Both the position numbers and the translations under genes were made by a program. Positions 1-12,330 of a stretch of DNA of 53,987 nucleotides are shown here, one piece after another. Source of the DNA: Phoronis australis (taxonomy: Eukaryota > Phoronida > Phoronidae); the NCBI GenBank assembly GCA_002633005.1, contig NMRA01001096.1, positions 1 to 53,987 on the forward strand. The letters run 5' to 3'. Under the pieces are notes generated by a model that saw nothing but the letters and a program-made list of their open reading frames with translations, was not told where the DNA came from and searched no databases. Every line of letters starts with the position of its first letter. Positions within the stretch are counted from its first letter, which is position 1.

Positions 1-1500
1 AGTCGGTGGGCCAGATCTCATAGCGTTCATCCTTGTGAGTACTTTGGGGGGGCAACCTAGTTTTTTCTATGTGGCTAGATAATATACCTATAAATCAAAT
101 TCCAAAAAGTTCCCACGTCTACACTTGCACATTTCTTTAAAAAAAGGTGTTTTTGTTGCACAAAATATGATGCACATTCCTGCCACTTGATGGCGCTTTT
201 CTAGTGAATTGACCAATCAGAGAGCCAGATTGTATTGTTGTGCTTAGTTACTTCAATATGGCTGCTCCCATGGAATGCGATGTCTGTATAATTCAAGGTT
301 TATCAAACAGCACAAAATTGTGATGTCAGAGCCTAAAGAAGCTTAGGAAATCTTCCTGACGAAAGCTGATTGACTGTGGAACTCTGTAGATCAGTAGATC
401 AAACGTTTGTGCAGAAAACAGCTGCATGTCCTGGTAGCCTACACAGTATACTGCTGAGTGCTATAGACTAGAATACCAAGTGTCAGACCAGAAAATTGAA
501 AGGACATAGAACGACATAGCAACGTTTCAAGGCACCAACAGTAGTACTAAAGCTGAAGTTGCTGAAAGTGATACATATGTTATCCAAGATTTCCCAAGAA
601 AATCAATAAATTTCAAAATCTGAAACACCCAATTAACCTGAACAAGATAGGAACATTCTGAAACATGAGTGCATCATTTGTTAGCAGGAAAAGTACATTA
701 TGGGCCACATTTCAAGAAAGAGAAAGAAGTATAGCTTTCAAAAACAGGTACGTGTTTTTTAAAGATACTGTTGTGACTCGATACACAGGTTCTCGTGCAG
801 CTTACCTTTACTCATATGAAAGCTTGAATACACGCTTGAGTTGAAGACCCACAAACGCAGTGCCACACGAACAGAGAGCTCTTGATTCCCCAGTCACGTG
901 ACAAAACTAGAACTTACAACATCCGGCCACTGACGGAAACCCACGGACGAACACGAACACGCAAGACAATACGAAAGACGAGACCACACAAACCAACATT
1001 CACAACATTCCTCCCCTCCCTAAATAGAAGAATGATAAAAAAAACACCACCCAACCTTTACTCCCCCCTTAACTAATGAAATATTAAAAAAGACACTCAC
1101 CAATGTCTAATATACATTATGAAAAATAAGAACTATACTATGAAAAATACTAGAGTAACTAAAACCTATGTGGCCGGATTTACAATACAAAAACTAAATA
1201 CTTCACAAAAGTACATGACTGGGGACACTTGAAAATTTGAAAAATACTAGTTACAAGGTACCTATGGTCAAAAAAAAATTAAACTTGTAACAAGAAGAAT
1301 TTACTGTACTATATATTTTAAAAAAACTATTAACATTTGGACCATATGAACAAGTAATGAACACAGAACATATTGTGCACAAAACAACAAGCAACAGCAA
1401 GGTAGCACAGTAAGCTACTACAGAAAAGTAACAAATGGTGAACAGAACATGAGGTCTGCCGGTTGCGTGACCTCACGATTAATAATGACAGAAAAATCAG
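1..1500. other. No gene recognised
   Basis: I see no convincing coding frame here. The only sizeable open frame (882-1076, plus strand) is low-complexity, rich in Arg, Lys and Thr, and has no splice or start context that supports it. The stretch lies on the 3' side of the minus-strand gag-like pseudogene at 1528-2963, so it may include that element's decayed downstream part, but I could not define LTR ends. Confidence 0.4.
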
Positions 1501-1527
1501 GATCTGCGGACTGTTTAGCTGAAATAT

Positions 1528-2963
1528 TTAAAACATTCGGAGATGTTGTATTGTTATAAATAAAACAGCCATCATGCTGGACAGACCAAAATCTGTCTCG
1601 TCAAGGTCACATGGAGAAAGTGACTGAGTAGCCAGTGTAGGGTTGGAGTCAGGATTCGTAATCACTTGCCTAGTTCCAACACATTTGTCTACTTTGGGAA
1701 GAAATGCAAGTGCACTCTTCTTAATCTTTATGGTCTCTGGAACGGACTCACCAATTGACGCTGCAGGAGAGACACAGATGTTCCTACTCACTGCCACATC
1801 TCGTATGAAATCAGGCTGAGACAGCCCCCCTGCAGTTAGTGGGACATTTTGTGAAACAGTAACTGCAACATCTTGAGTAATCAATGAGTCATATGCAATA
1901 TTATCAACTGATGAGTCTGGAACTTCAATACTATCTACTGGATTAGATACAGTACTATCATCTTCAGTTGAAGGTACAGAGAACTCACCAGCAGTCTGAG
2001 TAGATGACTCAGCTGTCTTGGAAAGGAAAGCCTCAGTCCAACCAGTATGTTTCATGAATTTCTGAACCGATTTTTTCAAGAAACCTAACAGGCCAACTAC
2101 TTTTTTACTGTCAGGGAGGTCAAAGTTCATTCGACGAGCTGAAACAGAATTCCAACAAGCCGACTGATAATGACCCAGCTTTCCACACCTGAAACACCTG
2201 GGAGGAGGATTAGAAGATCTTCCCAGAGATGAACTCGGTGAAACTCTTGGTGAAAATGGAGAAGGTCGCTTCGGCGACTGTGTCTGTAACATCGCAAACA
2301 ACTTGTTAAAATTTTTGATACTTCCCTCCGATGTTCTAAAAGGTCAGACTTTAACTCATCCATCTTCTTATGAAGCTTAGCATAGTCAGTCATAAGGAAT
2401 GAAACCGACGCATCTAAGTCATTGCACCTACCCTCAAGAACATCTAATCGAGACTCTAAGGAGCCACGAGGAATGAACTTAAGAGCTGGCTTCTTGGTTA
2501 CTTGGCGAACAACAACTTCATCTCCTTCCATATTCCCCTCTCTACAAAAAGATACCGAATTAGGTGAATTGGAAGTAGCCATCAAGTCTTTGGTTGTTGA
2601 AAACCACCTAGTGGCATTCAAGGCAGCCATGAGTGTACTTGGTCGACTGTTTATAGCCAACTGCGCAACCTCTCCTGTAGACCTAAACAGAACCGAAGAA
2701 CCGCCTGAGCTTCATCAGAGTCCCTCGCCTCTGGAAAGGCCAACAAGAATAAATTTGTAAGACGGTCAGCCCATTGTTCTAAGGACTAGTCAGAAGTCTG
2801 CTTGGCTGACTGGAACCTAAGTTGGTGCACTTCATTGCACTCGACATCTGCCCCAAAACGATAGGTCATATGATCCACAATTTGGTCGAAACTTGAGTGT
2901 GGATGAGCTTTAATATGGTTGAAAAACCAACGAGAGGCATCACCTTCCAAGCACATGCCTAGG
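1528..2963 (-). pseudogene. Broken gag-like gene with one CCHC zinc knuckle
   Basis: Read on the minus strand, the upstream part (about 2960-2660) gives a retrotransposon-gag-like helical segment with the aromatic run SRWFFNHI and, further on, QWADRL. An in-frame TAG interrupts it at about 2788-2792. It continues into a coiled, charged segment (2660-2300) and then, after a frameshift near 2290, into a Ser/Pro-rich tail carrying a retroviral-type zinc knuckle (CFRCGKLGHYQSAC at about 2160-2200). In the gag family the knuckle binds the element's RNA. No protease or reverse transcriptase follows in either direction, so this is an isolated and inactive gag fragment. The clade (Ty3/Gypsy is most likely) cannot be decided from this alone. 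Confidence 0.65.
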
Positions 2964-3585
2964 CAATGACCATCGCCTCTGTTGGCCCGAATCAGAGGCG
3001 ATGTAGAGGCTATAGGCGCTCTGTACGCCGGAAGCTTTTCGGCGAATTATGCCTCGCACCGACTAAACCATCAAAGTCACGTTGTTATAAATACCTTTTG
3101 CGCATAGAAGAACACCTTAGGAGGTTGTCGATGTGTTTAAGTCCTTCCAACTCCAACAAATACTCCCGTTATGAAACTTTTTCTTCGATCAGTCCCTATT
3201 TCAGTTCCCAAAATCGTGAAATCAAAATTTGCATTTTTTTAACCAAGCCGAAGGTCAGAAGTTGCGATCCTACCGGCTAACTTTGAAAGCTGAAGTTCCC
3301 GCCCTTTGCGTACGTGCTGCCGGGAACCAGCCGTGCATTTGCCGTGTTGTTAAACATGAAAATGTCAAATATGTGCACAAAGACTATTAAATGTCATATC
3401 AACAGCATTTATTTTTATCAAATACGAACAATAATTCATTGAAATACAAACAGTTTCAAGTAACGCCAATTAAAGACAAGCATAAGTGGTGGCATTTTGG
3501 AAACGAACATTTGACTCACAAGACCGCAATGTCTCACCTTTGGCCTATTTAAAAATTATTGAGATTATGAAGTCACATCACCTAG
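2964..3585. other. No gene recognised
   Basis: Short open frames occur on both strands but none has a recognisable domain or sensible splice context. The stretch joins the gag-like fossil to the dispersed repeat that begins near 3590. Confidence 0.4.
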
Positions 3586-3589
3586 CGAG

Positions 3590-3835
3590 CACGGTGAAAA
3601 ATTGGACACTCGAAATCTGTTTGCTCAGAATTTTCTACTCAAATGTGCATGGAACTCCACGAAACTAGCATCGGACAACTCTTAGAATACCTTGTTTCAT
3701 TTGATCTCTTCAAATTGCCTTCGAGTGGTGATTTGGCGACAAAAATGCCAAAAGAATGCCAAAATCACAAAATTCAAGGACCTGATTCCGTGATGTCATG
3801 GCAGACGGTCTTCGCACATCCGGGTTTTGACCGAC
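3590..3835 (+). repeat. Dispersed repeat, copy 1 (inverted partner at 39225-39480)
   Basis: About 240 bp reappears in inverted orientation inside TRAF intron 1. Both copies share long nearly identical blocks, for example around 3606-3640, 3700-3730 and 3785-3830, with scattered substitutions and small indels. Short open frames inside are shifted between the copies, so it does not look like a conserved protein. Likely a SINE or DNA-transposon fragment of unknown family. Confidence 0.75.
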
Positions 3836-4021
3836 GCTCCGCAAACGCGCTAGATGTCGCGAGAGTAAAAAAAGTAATTTTGCGACTGGGTCGCGTTTGC
3901 CGCGGAGAGTGAAGCGCTAACTGGTCCATAGGCGATGACCTAGTTTACGCAGAGAACCTGGCGGATGACCTAGTTTACGAATTGCTGGTAATGTCTCTTG
4001 CAGCTAGGGCGGATGCATAAA

Positions 4022-4613
4022 TGGTGAATGTTGGCCAATTCCCCTTTTGTCCACTGACGTCACAAGCATACTGGCGCCCCCAGTGGAGGCCCTGAGAACT
4101 CGTAAATAAACCGAGTTCATGAACCCGGTAGTATCCAGCCTAGCCGAGCCAAGCTGGCGAACAGACTTGTATTTATTGTGGGACGTCGAGTATCGCTTTT
4201 TTCTAAAAACATAATGCATGGTATATAATAATGAATGGTGTATAGTACCAATTAATTATGATTGAAAGATTCCTTTTTAGTCGAGCGTAAACGAGGCTAT
4301 TTCGCGTGGGGATAAAACTTTGGCTTTGCCGGCGTGTGTAACACAGAAGAACAGTTGGATCGTGTTGCAGGATAGCTAGAATGAATATTCCAATTTTCTT
4401 AATTTATTGGAACAATATTGATTTTCTGAGAAGTATGACATGCAACATTATTTAAAAAACACACTAAAACATAGCGACTCTGGAAAAATCATAAAAAATA
4501 CTTTAACCACAGTCGCCAACATGCTTGTTTACGAGTTCTCAGGGCCTCCACTGGGGGGCGCCAGTATGCTTGTGACGTCAGTGGACAAAAGGGGAATTGG
4601 CCAACATTCACCA
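4022..4613. mobile_element. MITE-like element with ~88-bp terminal inverted repeats
   Basis: The left end (4022-4109) is an almost exact reverse complement of the right end (about 4526-4613). Each arm contains the palindrome TGACGTCA, a CREB/ATF-type site. The roughly 415 bp between the arms has no recognisable coding capacity. This structure is that of a non-autonomous DNA transposon, although I see no clear target-site duplication and therefore cannot assign a superfamily. Confidence 0.75.
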
Positions 4614-4642
4614 CTCTGCCGGGCGGATCCAGGATTTTGAGT

Positions 4643-4674
4643 GGGGGGAAGGGGGCAGGGGGAGGGGGGGAGGG
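4643..4674 (+). other. G-run cluster, G-quadruplex-capable
   Basis: Five runs of three or more G separated by 1-2 bases lie next to the right end of the MITE-like element. The pattern satisfies the usual G-quadruplex rule (four runs of at least three G with short loops). Function unknown. Confidence 0.6.
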
Positions 4675-4796
4675 ACAAGGGCAGAGTATTTTGACTGTCA
4701 GACATTCACACCCCCAAACTGCCAAATAGAATATGTGTTAATTTTAGGCAATGTCATGACCCCTTTGCAGTCCCGAGCCATCTGAGAGAGCACTTT

Positions 4797-5887
4797 TCAG
4801 AAATGCAGCCTATATTCAAGAACGTAGACATCACCAGAGACGACCTAGGAGAATTTATGCGGGAGTATGCCGAGAAAAACAAAATCATGAGCCCACCACG
4901 ACGATCTCTGGTAGGACGTTTCTTCGGAAAAAAATTTTGTTGGCGACCCCGCTTCTGAAATGGTACTTGGAACACGGCCTGGAGATAACAAACGTCTATC
5001 AAGTGGTCGAATTTGCTCCCGTAAAATGCTTCGAGCGTTTTGATGAGGAAGTCAGCGACGCTAGGCGGGAAGGGGACAAAGATAAAAACAAAGTGATCGT
5101 GGCGCAGACGATGAAACTCATAGGGAACAGCGCGTATGGTAAGACGGTAACGAATCAAGAAAGACATCGTGACGTAAAGTATTGCGGAGAGGCTAAGGCT
5201 CAACGGGAAGTCCAATTCCCGGAATTTAGACACGTCAACTACATCGGGGACGGAACCTACGAATTGGAGATGAAAAAGAAGACCATCCGCCTGAACCTGC
5301 CGCTTCAAATAGGCTTTTTCGTTTATCAGTATGCAAAGTTGCGTATGTTGAAGTTTTATTACGACTTCATGTTAAGATTCGTCGACAGATCCGACTTCGA
5401 ATATTGCGAAATGGACACGGACTCGGCGTACATGGCTATATCCGGTAACTGCCTTGAGGACGTAATAAAACCAGACATGCGAGCAGCTTTCGAGAGGGAA
5501 AAACATCTCTAGTTTGGTTCCCGCGAACGGACACGGAAGAAAACGAAGCTTACGACACGCGTACACCCGGCTTATTGAAACTGGAATTTGCCGGAAAGGG
5601 ACTACTGCATCGCCCTTTGCTCTAAAACCTATTACGTGGGGGCTAACGACGGTCAATCCCATTTTAGCTGTAAAGGAGTGCAAAAACAAAGAAATGCAAT
5701 CGACAAGGCGAGGTATCTCAAAGTATTACAGACCACAAAGAGTAGCTCGGCCCTCAACAAAGGATTCCGGTTAGGCGGTGACAACACTATGTATACTTAC
5801 CTGCAAGAGAGGTGCGCGTTCACCTACTTTTATCCCAAACGACAAGTGTTCGACGACGGCGTCACCACTGGACCTTTGAACATTTAA
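4797..5887 (+). pseudogene. Degenerate protein-primed DNA polymerase B (Polinton/Maverick type), C-terminal part
   Basis: The central open frame (4937-5512) carries family-B polymerase motif B (KLIGNSAYG) and motif C with the catalytic pair (EMDTDSAY); in the family these bind the incoming nucleotide and metal ions. The preceding segment (from about 4797) is in another frame, shifted at an A/T run near 4932. The C-terminal segment (5588-5887) also follows frameshifts between 5510 and 5590 and ends at a stop at 5885-5887. The exonuclease domain and all other Polinton genes (integrase, capsid, ATPase, protease) are absent, and no terminal repeats are seen. This is a dead fragment of a virus-like self-replicating transposon. 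Confidence 0.85.
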
Positions 5888-6370
5888 TTCGGACATTTGA
5901 TGAATTTGCTATAGACTACTTTGCTGAACGTTTTGATGATTTTATATTCGTATGATTTTTGTAGTGTTGGTTTGTCATTAATACTCGTTTAAACGCTATC
6001 GGTTTTATGTTCTGCGTTAGCTGGTCGCTTCTTATTATTACGAGTACGATTCGCTTAGTGCCGTCGGGGCCTGGGTTAGACTTTACGCGACATCTGTTGT
6101 TGAGTTGGGTGGTTATCCCCTTTTGTATACGCCTTTTGTTTTTGATGAGAACACACAATATACAACGACGACAGTTGGCGCACACGAACTAAGTTTTGTT
6201 CTTATTCAGCATCCCTCTTTTGTTTCGATTCTCGATCCGTTGCTAGGAGCCGCAAAACGAGCATCGAGGTGCCTCTCTAACGGGTCCAATTAAACCTATT
6301 ACGTCATGAGGTGTAACGTCATTGACACATCCGTCCGGTAGGCGGATGGTTTCCCTTCCGATCGCAGTTA
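5888..6370. other. No gene recognised
   Basis: Sequence following the polymerase fossil. Short open frames on both strands lack recognisable domains. It may be decayed Polinton flank. Confidence 0.35.
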
Positions 6371-6377
6371 TAAAACG

Positions 6378-6412
6378 TGACCTTTGACCTTTCACATAGA
6401 TGACCTTTGACC
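6378..6412 (-). promoter_or_regulatory. Two tandem DR1 nuclear-receptor-like elements
   Basis: Two copies of a direct repeat of the AGGTCA-type half-site with one-base spacing lie at 6378-6390 and 6401-6412 (read on the minus strand, GGTCAAAGGTCA in both). DR1 sites are bound by RXR heterodimers, HNF4 and COUP-TF in animals. The copies start 23 bp apart, about two helical turns. No gene start is established nearby, so a regulatory role is inference only. Confidence 0.45.
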
Positions 6413-6612
6413 GAGACCCTCAAAACAGGGCGGCTAAACCTCTTACTATACTACTGATAGCCTTTAAAGTCCTTCTCTCACGCGTTGTTAACCCTTATTA
6501 CATGGTTAGAGGCTGTTATAAGGATCCAAGAAGTACCTACTCATAACTAATACACGATCCGTACTCGAAAAAAGTTTAAATGAACGCGACACTCACGATT
6601 CGCACCCGAAGA

Positions 6613-6652
6613 ACCACCGCCATTTTGAAGTTGCCGCGAACCCGGAAGTACT
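6613..6652 (+). promoter_or_regulatory. YY1-like and ETS-like motif cluster
   Basis: A YY1-type motif (CCGCCATTTTG, near 6617-6627) is followed about 15 bp later by an ETS/GABP-type motif (CCGGAAGT, near 6641-6649) in a locally CpG-richer stretch. These are common in animal housekeeping promoters. I cannot identify a transcript starting here. Confidence 0.3.
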
Positions 6653-6659
6653 TCATTCA

Positions 6660-9600
6660 GGAACCCAGGCCGAGAAAACGCCGTCAGTGCGACTGGAGCA
6701 GTGCCTGTGTACTGTTACCAGCCAGCAAACGGGGATAAAATAATCGACAGCGCGCTGTAGTTTTAATAAAATCAAAATACGGAAATTTTATCGAATTTGC
6801 TGAAGAAATGTGGCGAATAAATTTTGGCAGAAATTATTTTGCCAGACTCGGGACCGCAGCCGCTATCGGACCCGGTGCCGATGAGACCATACACTGGCGA
6901 ACGGTAAACTCATGCGGTTGCAAGCTGTTTTGTCGAAGTAAAATGGTCAAATCATAAATGCTGCATATATTCAAGGGTAGTTTCAGACACATGCATGAAA
7001 TTACGGGCTGGTTAGTCCTGTGTCACACTGCCGCGGCAGACCTTAGTTAGCCTCAGTGCCAGCTACCAGTGAAGACTATCGTCAAAATACAGCTTGTTAG
7101 TAGGCCTATACAGCTTTGCGCGAAGGCTACCCTTAGGTCTAACTGGTCGCTGGCCGCAGCGCTCGCTCAAACGAGGTTTATTTAGAACTTGGGTACTTCT
7201 GGCGAACTGTGCAAAGTTATTGGCTTTCCGCAATAGAGATTTTTCCAGACTTTGAATGGGCGCATTAAGCCTAAAAGAATGGGTGGCTGGAATTTTTGGG
7301 AATGTCTATCTTTTACTATAAGATTCAGTGGGTATGTTCAGAGCTATGAATTGCAGACGCTAAGTTTTGGTACTTCCTGTCTTCTAGTGGAATTTTGTCT
7401 CATTTTCTACTTTTTTCGGAATTCGGGCTTCTCTGACTGAGGCAGACCTTTTTCCAGTTCTCCAAAAATGGAGCTCGTTAGAGCACATAAGTATGAGAAG
7501 TCCAATACAAAATGTTATAATTTTTATTCATTAACCCAAAATGATTCAAACTTTTAACAAAATACGTAACTTAAAATGCACAATACTTTACAACATTTAG
7601 CATTACAAACACTATTCAACAGCAAAAGTTTCCATGATATGAAAGTGGACATACATGTAACTATTACCATGGTGACGGAATAGTGTTTCCTTACACCAGA
7701 ATTTGACAAGCATCATTTAAAAATATGAAGTTGCAAGGAACAAAAATTAGAGGCTTGAAGCTTCACAATCCAACATAGCTTATTTCTCAATTTAAGATTA
7801 TTCATATTTTTGACTTGATAACCTGAATTAAGAAGCAATAAATTACAAAACATGACTTGAAAGCAATTGAGACTTAAAATTTAGAAAAATATGAATCATT
7901 TTGTGACACCAAATCAAGTCCTGAATAGCAGCTGACAGTCAAACAAAAAAACATTTCAAAAGTATTTCAACTATTTCTATAGCTTAGTGTAAGATCACCT
8001 GAATGGGAAATTTACAGTAAATTAATTCGAATACATCTTATATTTTTGCACAAAAAACACGAAAATTGAACAAAGTTTCTTTTTGTATCAACGTTTGTCA
8101 AAATGTATTAACGTTAAACCTTTACAAATTACAAAGTTGCCGATTGAACATGCCTTTCAGTGAGCAAAAGTCGCCATGTTGTTGGTGCCGCCAGAAATGA
8201 GACGAAGTCCAACGGGAATTGTGAGCACATTTATCACTTAATGAGTAACAACTGCGAGGCTGAAATTTGGTGAACACTGTTAAATCGTGCAGAATAGTAA
8301 GTAAAGATATGTCTAACTAAATTTCACCATAATTTGTTGCCGAAAACAATTTACACAAAGTTTTAAACTCGTAACTTATCCCGCTGTCCTCCAATATGGC
8401 CGACGCGATCCAAACAAAGTGACCCAAATTTCGCCACAAAACTTGCAATGACTTTACACTGCTTGCCCCGATTTCGATACTTTTTCGATTTTTACTGAGT
8501 AGAATGCACTACCTTTCCGATGATAGCAAAGTACTTTTTCAAAACGAGAAAAAAATAAAACCGAAAAAAAATTGGTTCGACTCATATTGGTTCCTAGGTT
8601 CGACCGACCTACGTAAGGAACTAAACACCAATGCTATTTTAACATACTAAGTACGCGTAACATTCAAAAAAGATCAACGACCACTAACTACAAACTATAA
8701 ATTCAGTACATATGCATACGAATCACAAGATATTACTAATAAAACAAAATAATGAAGACTTTTCGAGCAAGCGATAGCTAATTCAGTTACAAGAAAAAAA
8801 ATGACGGCGTTCAGGACAAGTTCCTGAACTGATGAGCTGGAAATGTGGTACGGAAATAACCGATGACAACCGGTAATCATACGCTCAGAGAGAAGGGTCA
8901 AATACTGTTGAAAAATCGCTTTTGGCAAGAAAGGCGAAAAGAATATAAAGAAGGGGTGTCGAAAATAAGATTTTATGTGGTAATTTTTTTCGGATACTGG
9001 AACCACATGGGCAGTTTGAGAGAAGGACTTTAACAACTGGACTGAAACATGGTGGCACGCAGTAAAGTTTGATACAAATGTTCCCATGTGAGTGAGGGGC
9101 ATACAGAGGTAATGGCATATCAATAGTACTGACAGTAAATCTGGATCCTTGTTCACTTTTCAAAACTCGTTGTATATGTATTTGTCACAGGTATTATGCA
9201 CGTCAACAAGAAAACAATTTTGTCTGTGATGCGTTTTTTTGATTGAAGAGTTTTGTATGTAGTAGTATCGTGTTTGCATAAAAGGAATTTAAACTATTCT
9301 ATTCATTTTAAAGAGGTTCCAAGCAGCTTCCTGTCTTCCAGAAAGTCTCAGATAAGAGGAAGAGTCCCCCTCGACTGACGTAGCACGTTCAAGCTACTAA
9401 ATCAGGGACACACAACTGGTCTCATTGACAGCACATGTTAGTGAACATCTTTATCGCTTACACAGAATCGGTGATAACCATTCGTGCTGCTGTGCCCTGT
9501 ATGTAGGTCAACAGATTTGACAAAGATGGAGGACCCTATTTCATTGCTGGTACAGCATTTGAAGCTGCTTGCCAATGAATTACCTTAAATGCAGCCTATG

Positions 9601-10480
9601 TCCCTCTCAGGTCTATGTAACCTAATCTGCCTCATAGATCAGTCTACATTTCTTTAATTAAATGATTACAAGTGCTTTACTGCAAAGTTTGATGTACTGA
9701 CATTGTCTTCTTACTTTGTTGTCAGGGTTTGTGATTTTTATGGTATCTGATTGGTCACATTACTAGTTGTGTGACATCCTGGTGAAGTAAATGAAAAGTG
9801 TTATTCCACAGGGTGGTGAGTCAAAATTATCAAACTGTGTTCCAGACAATCAGAGGACAGGAGTATCAGTTGTCATGTAATGAAACATCATGAGTAACCC
9901 AAAATTTAGTGTCAGGACATAAGGTTATGTGGCACCTTACTGACAAATATCTACAAACTTTGGAATTTAACTTTTTAAAACACTACTTTAATTCATGAAA
10001 GTAGAGAGTCTTTATATAATGACTTTATATATCAATCTGCTATTAATTGGGTCCCATGACCTTATTTTTAATAAGATCCGGGGAAAAAGGAATACATTCA
10101 TAACAAAACAGTGGAGTCGATGACATGACCAATTTTCAAATTATATAAATGTATGTTTTTAGTAACCCTTTTCATTTTAATCAATGTTTGACTTTTTCAT
10201 GAAATTACTGAAATTCCCTGTTTTAGCTAGCCCTCCCATGCCAAAGTAGACCAGTGAAAAGACAATCTGTTAAAGCCTGATGGGGAACAGTGCATAAAGT
10301 ACAAGATCTGAAAGTTTTTATTGGAATCCTATCAGCCATTTGCAAGATATGTTTTCCGCTTTACCCGGCCAGTTTAGATATTTGTCTAGGATCTGCCATA
10401 ACCTGATGCTTGAACACTTTTCTTTTACTGCACAGTGAATGATGTCGTATAACTGTTGGTCTTCACATACGCCATATGTT
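6660..10480. other. No gene recognised (3.8 kb)
   Basis: AT-rich sequence without a convincing coding frame on either strand. The longest open frames (8695-9163, minus strand, two overlapping frames) show no domain and lack paired splice signals that would make them exons. I see no RNA gene and no terminal repeats. Confidence 0.4.
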
Positions 10481-10486
10481 GATCAC

Positions 10487-10585
10487 ATCAGGTGTTGGCT
10501 AACGGGTTAGCAGAAACTCCTGGGTTCAAACCTTGGTGGTGACAGAGAGCATTTTATAGATGTAGCTATGTATCACCTGATGCTA
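10487..10585 (+). repeat. tRNA-derived SINE-like stretch
   Basis: A Pol III A-box-like segment (TGGCTAACGGGTTAGC, about 10497-10512) is followed by a good B box (GGTTCAAACC, about 10522-10531), as in tRNA heads of SINEs. The spacing is short and a full cloverleaf cannot be folded, so it is not a functional tRNA. The stretch is bracketed by the short inverted words ATCAGGTG and CACCTGAT. Confidence 0.4.
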
Positions 10586-12110
10586 ACAAATTGACAGACT
10601 ACAACAGTAGTCTCCAAGACTGCCAAATTTGGATAAACGTCTTACCAGAATAATTTGTCAGTTTACAGTCGAACTTTTGTCAGAGTTGAATGTCGTCATT
10701 GTGTCTAGTCCTTAATTTTTTGTTTGTGACTGGTCTTGCACAATAAGTTGTTTTTGTTGAGATTTAGCTAGAATTGGATTGGATTCTATTAGAAAAGAAA
10801 CAAATATTTTATTAGTCTTGTCAAATTACGACATTGTGTAGTTTAGTTTGAAAAATACTGTAAGCCAGACTTTGTACCTTTATAGAGTTTGTTTTATGTT
10901 GTATTATAATTTGGTGGTATTTTGGAAAAAATAAAAACTTAGGCCTGTCCATGCAGATATACTTAAAACAACGTCACATTCTTATTTTTAAATATCTTTA
11001 AAAACTATCCACCATTTTCGTTGTAACATACATCATCTCCAGTGAGAGACTACAGTCCACCTGCACTAACATGGAGAATATGTTTTCTGTGACCCCTGAG
11101 CTTTCCAAAAAGAATGGGCACAATTCGAGGATTTCATTTTTGTCTATGAAAGTGACTCATTAAAGGTATTAAATTTTTTTTATAAAATTGAAAATGTGAA
11201 ACCCCATACTGTTTTAAGTACTGGTTAAATTTGGAATTATGTAGAAGACGATTGCTAATGTGTTAGAGTAGTCTCAAGAATAGGAATTGTGTTTACAATT
11301 TATTGTAATCTGCGAGAGAAAGCTTGCTTCACCACTTAGTTTTTGTGAAATGAAAAGAAATGGATTGCAAGTTTGCTTATTAAAGGGAGCAGTATTTTGT
11401 TCTGAATTGATTTAGCATACAGCCTTGTACCAAGGCAAGGGCAACGGATGGTGTCCTGTGTCTGCACTCTTGGACAACACGTTTTTTACAGAGTTTGAAC
11501 AACTAGGTGCCATACAAAAAGGCATGGAGATTTTTTTACTACACTGGCAAACAGTAAATAATAAGAATCGGTGTGATACAATTGTAAAACGCAATGTAAA
11601 CTCTATGCACTCAATGCCGCAATATAGAGCAGAAATATGTGATAAGCAGTCGATGCCCTGTCAACCACTGACATATCAGCCAATCAGAGACTGGTGTCAA
11701 TATTAGTGTTTTTTACAATAAAATGTGAATCAGTTTTGTTTGGAGCGCAACTCGGGCAAATGTTAGTTTTATATGTACAGTGTATGCTAGAATCGGTTTA
11801 CTGCTGCATTATTTTTACTACAGTCATCTTTTAAACTAGGCATTGGGTAAAAATTAATCGCTGGTAATTTACAGGGATAGAAAAAAATGTTCATAATGTT
11901 TTGTAATCTTTCAGGGAATGCTTACTTCACAACACAGGGTTTGTAAAGCGAAAATAGAATGGCCTGCTTAAACGTGGAATTCGGAAGAAAATAATTGTTA
12001 AAGTGTTCAATAAAGTCTCAAGATAAGAAAAAAGTTGTGCTTACAACATATTTTTACCCGCCAGAAAATGTTTGGTTCACCAAGTGACTTTGTAAAGCTA
12101 ATAAAAAATC

Positions 12111-12153
12111 ATTCCAAGTTTAAGCAAGGGCGTGGCTTGCTTAAACTTGGAAT
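12111..12153. repeat. Perfect 18-bp-stem palindrome, array unit 1
   Basis: Arms at 12111-12128 and 12136-12153 are exact reverse complements (left arm ATTCCAAGTTTAAGCAAG) separated by a 7-base loop GGCGTGG. It could form a cruciform in DNA or a stable hairpin in RNA. Confidence 0.9.
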
Positions 12154-12282
12154 TGGGTTGAAAACAATTGAGAATGCATTCAGAGGTGTTTCAAACGTAA
12201 TAGAAAATGCATTTATGACATACTTTAACTGGTCAGAGAATATTTGCTACACCACAGGTTTTTGTAAAGAAGAAATTGAATT

Positions 12283-12330
12283 ATTCCAAGTTTAAGTAAG
12301 GGGCCGGCGTGGCTTGCTTAAACTTGGAAT
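12283..12330. repeat. Palindrome, array unit 2
   Basis: Arms at 12283-12300 and 12313-12330 match the arms of unit 1 with one change in the left arm (a G-T pair in RNA). The loop is 12 bases and ends in the same GGCGTGG. Confidence 0.88.

Noticed and set aside
5916-6185. SNPGPDG in a minus-strand frame, resembling the end of a 2A-like ribosome-skipping motif
   Set aside because: The preceding D-V/I-E residues needed for the motif are absent and the frame has no domain.
8695-9163. Two overlapping minus-strand open frames
   Set aside because: Two different frames over the same bases, no domain, AT-rich composition; chance frames are the simplest explanation.
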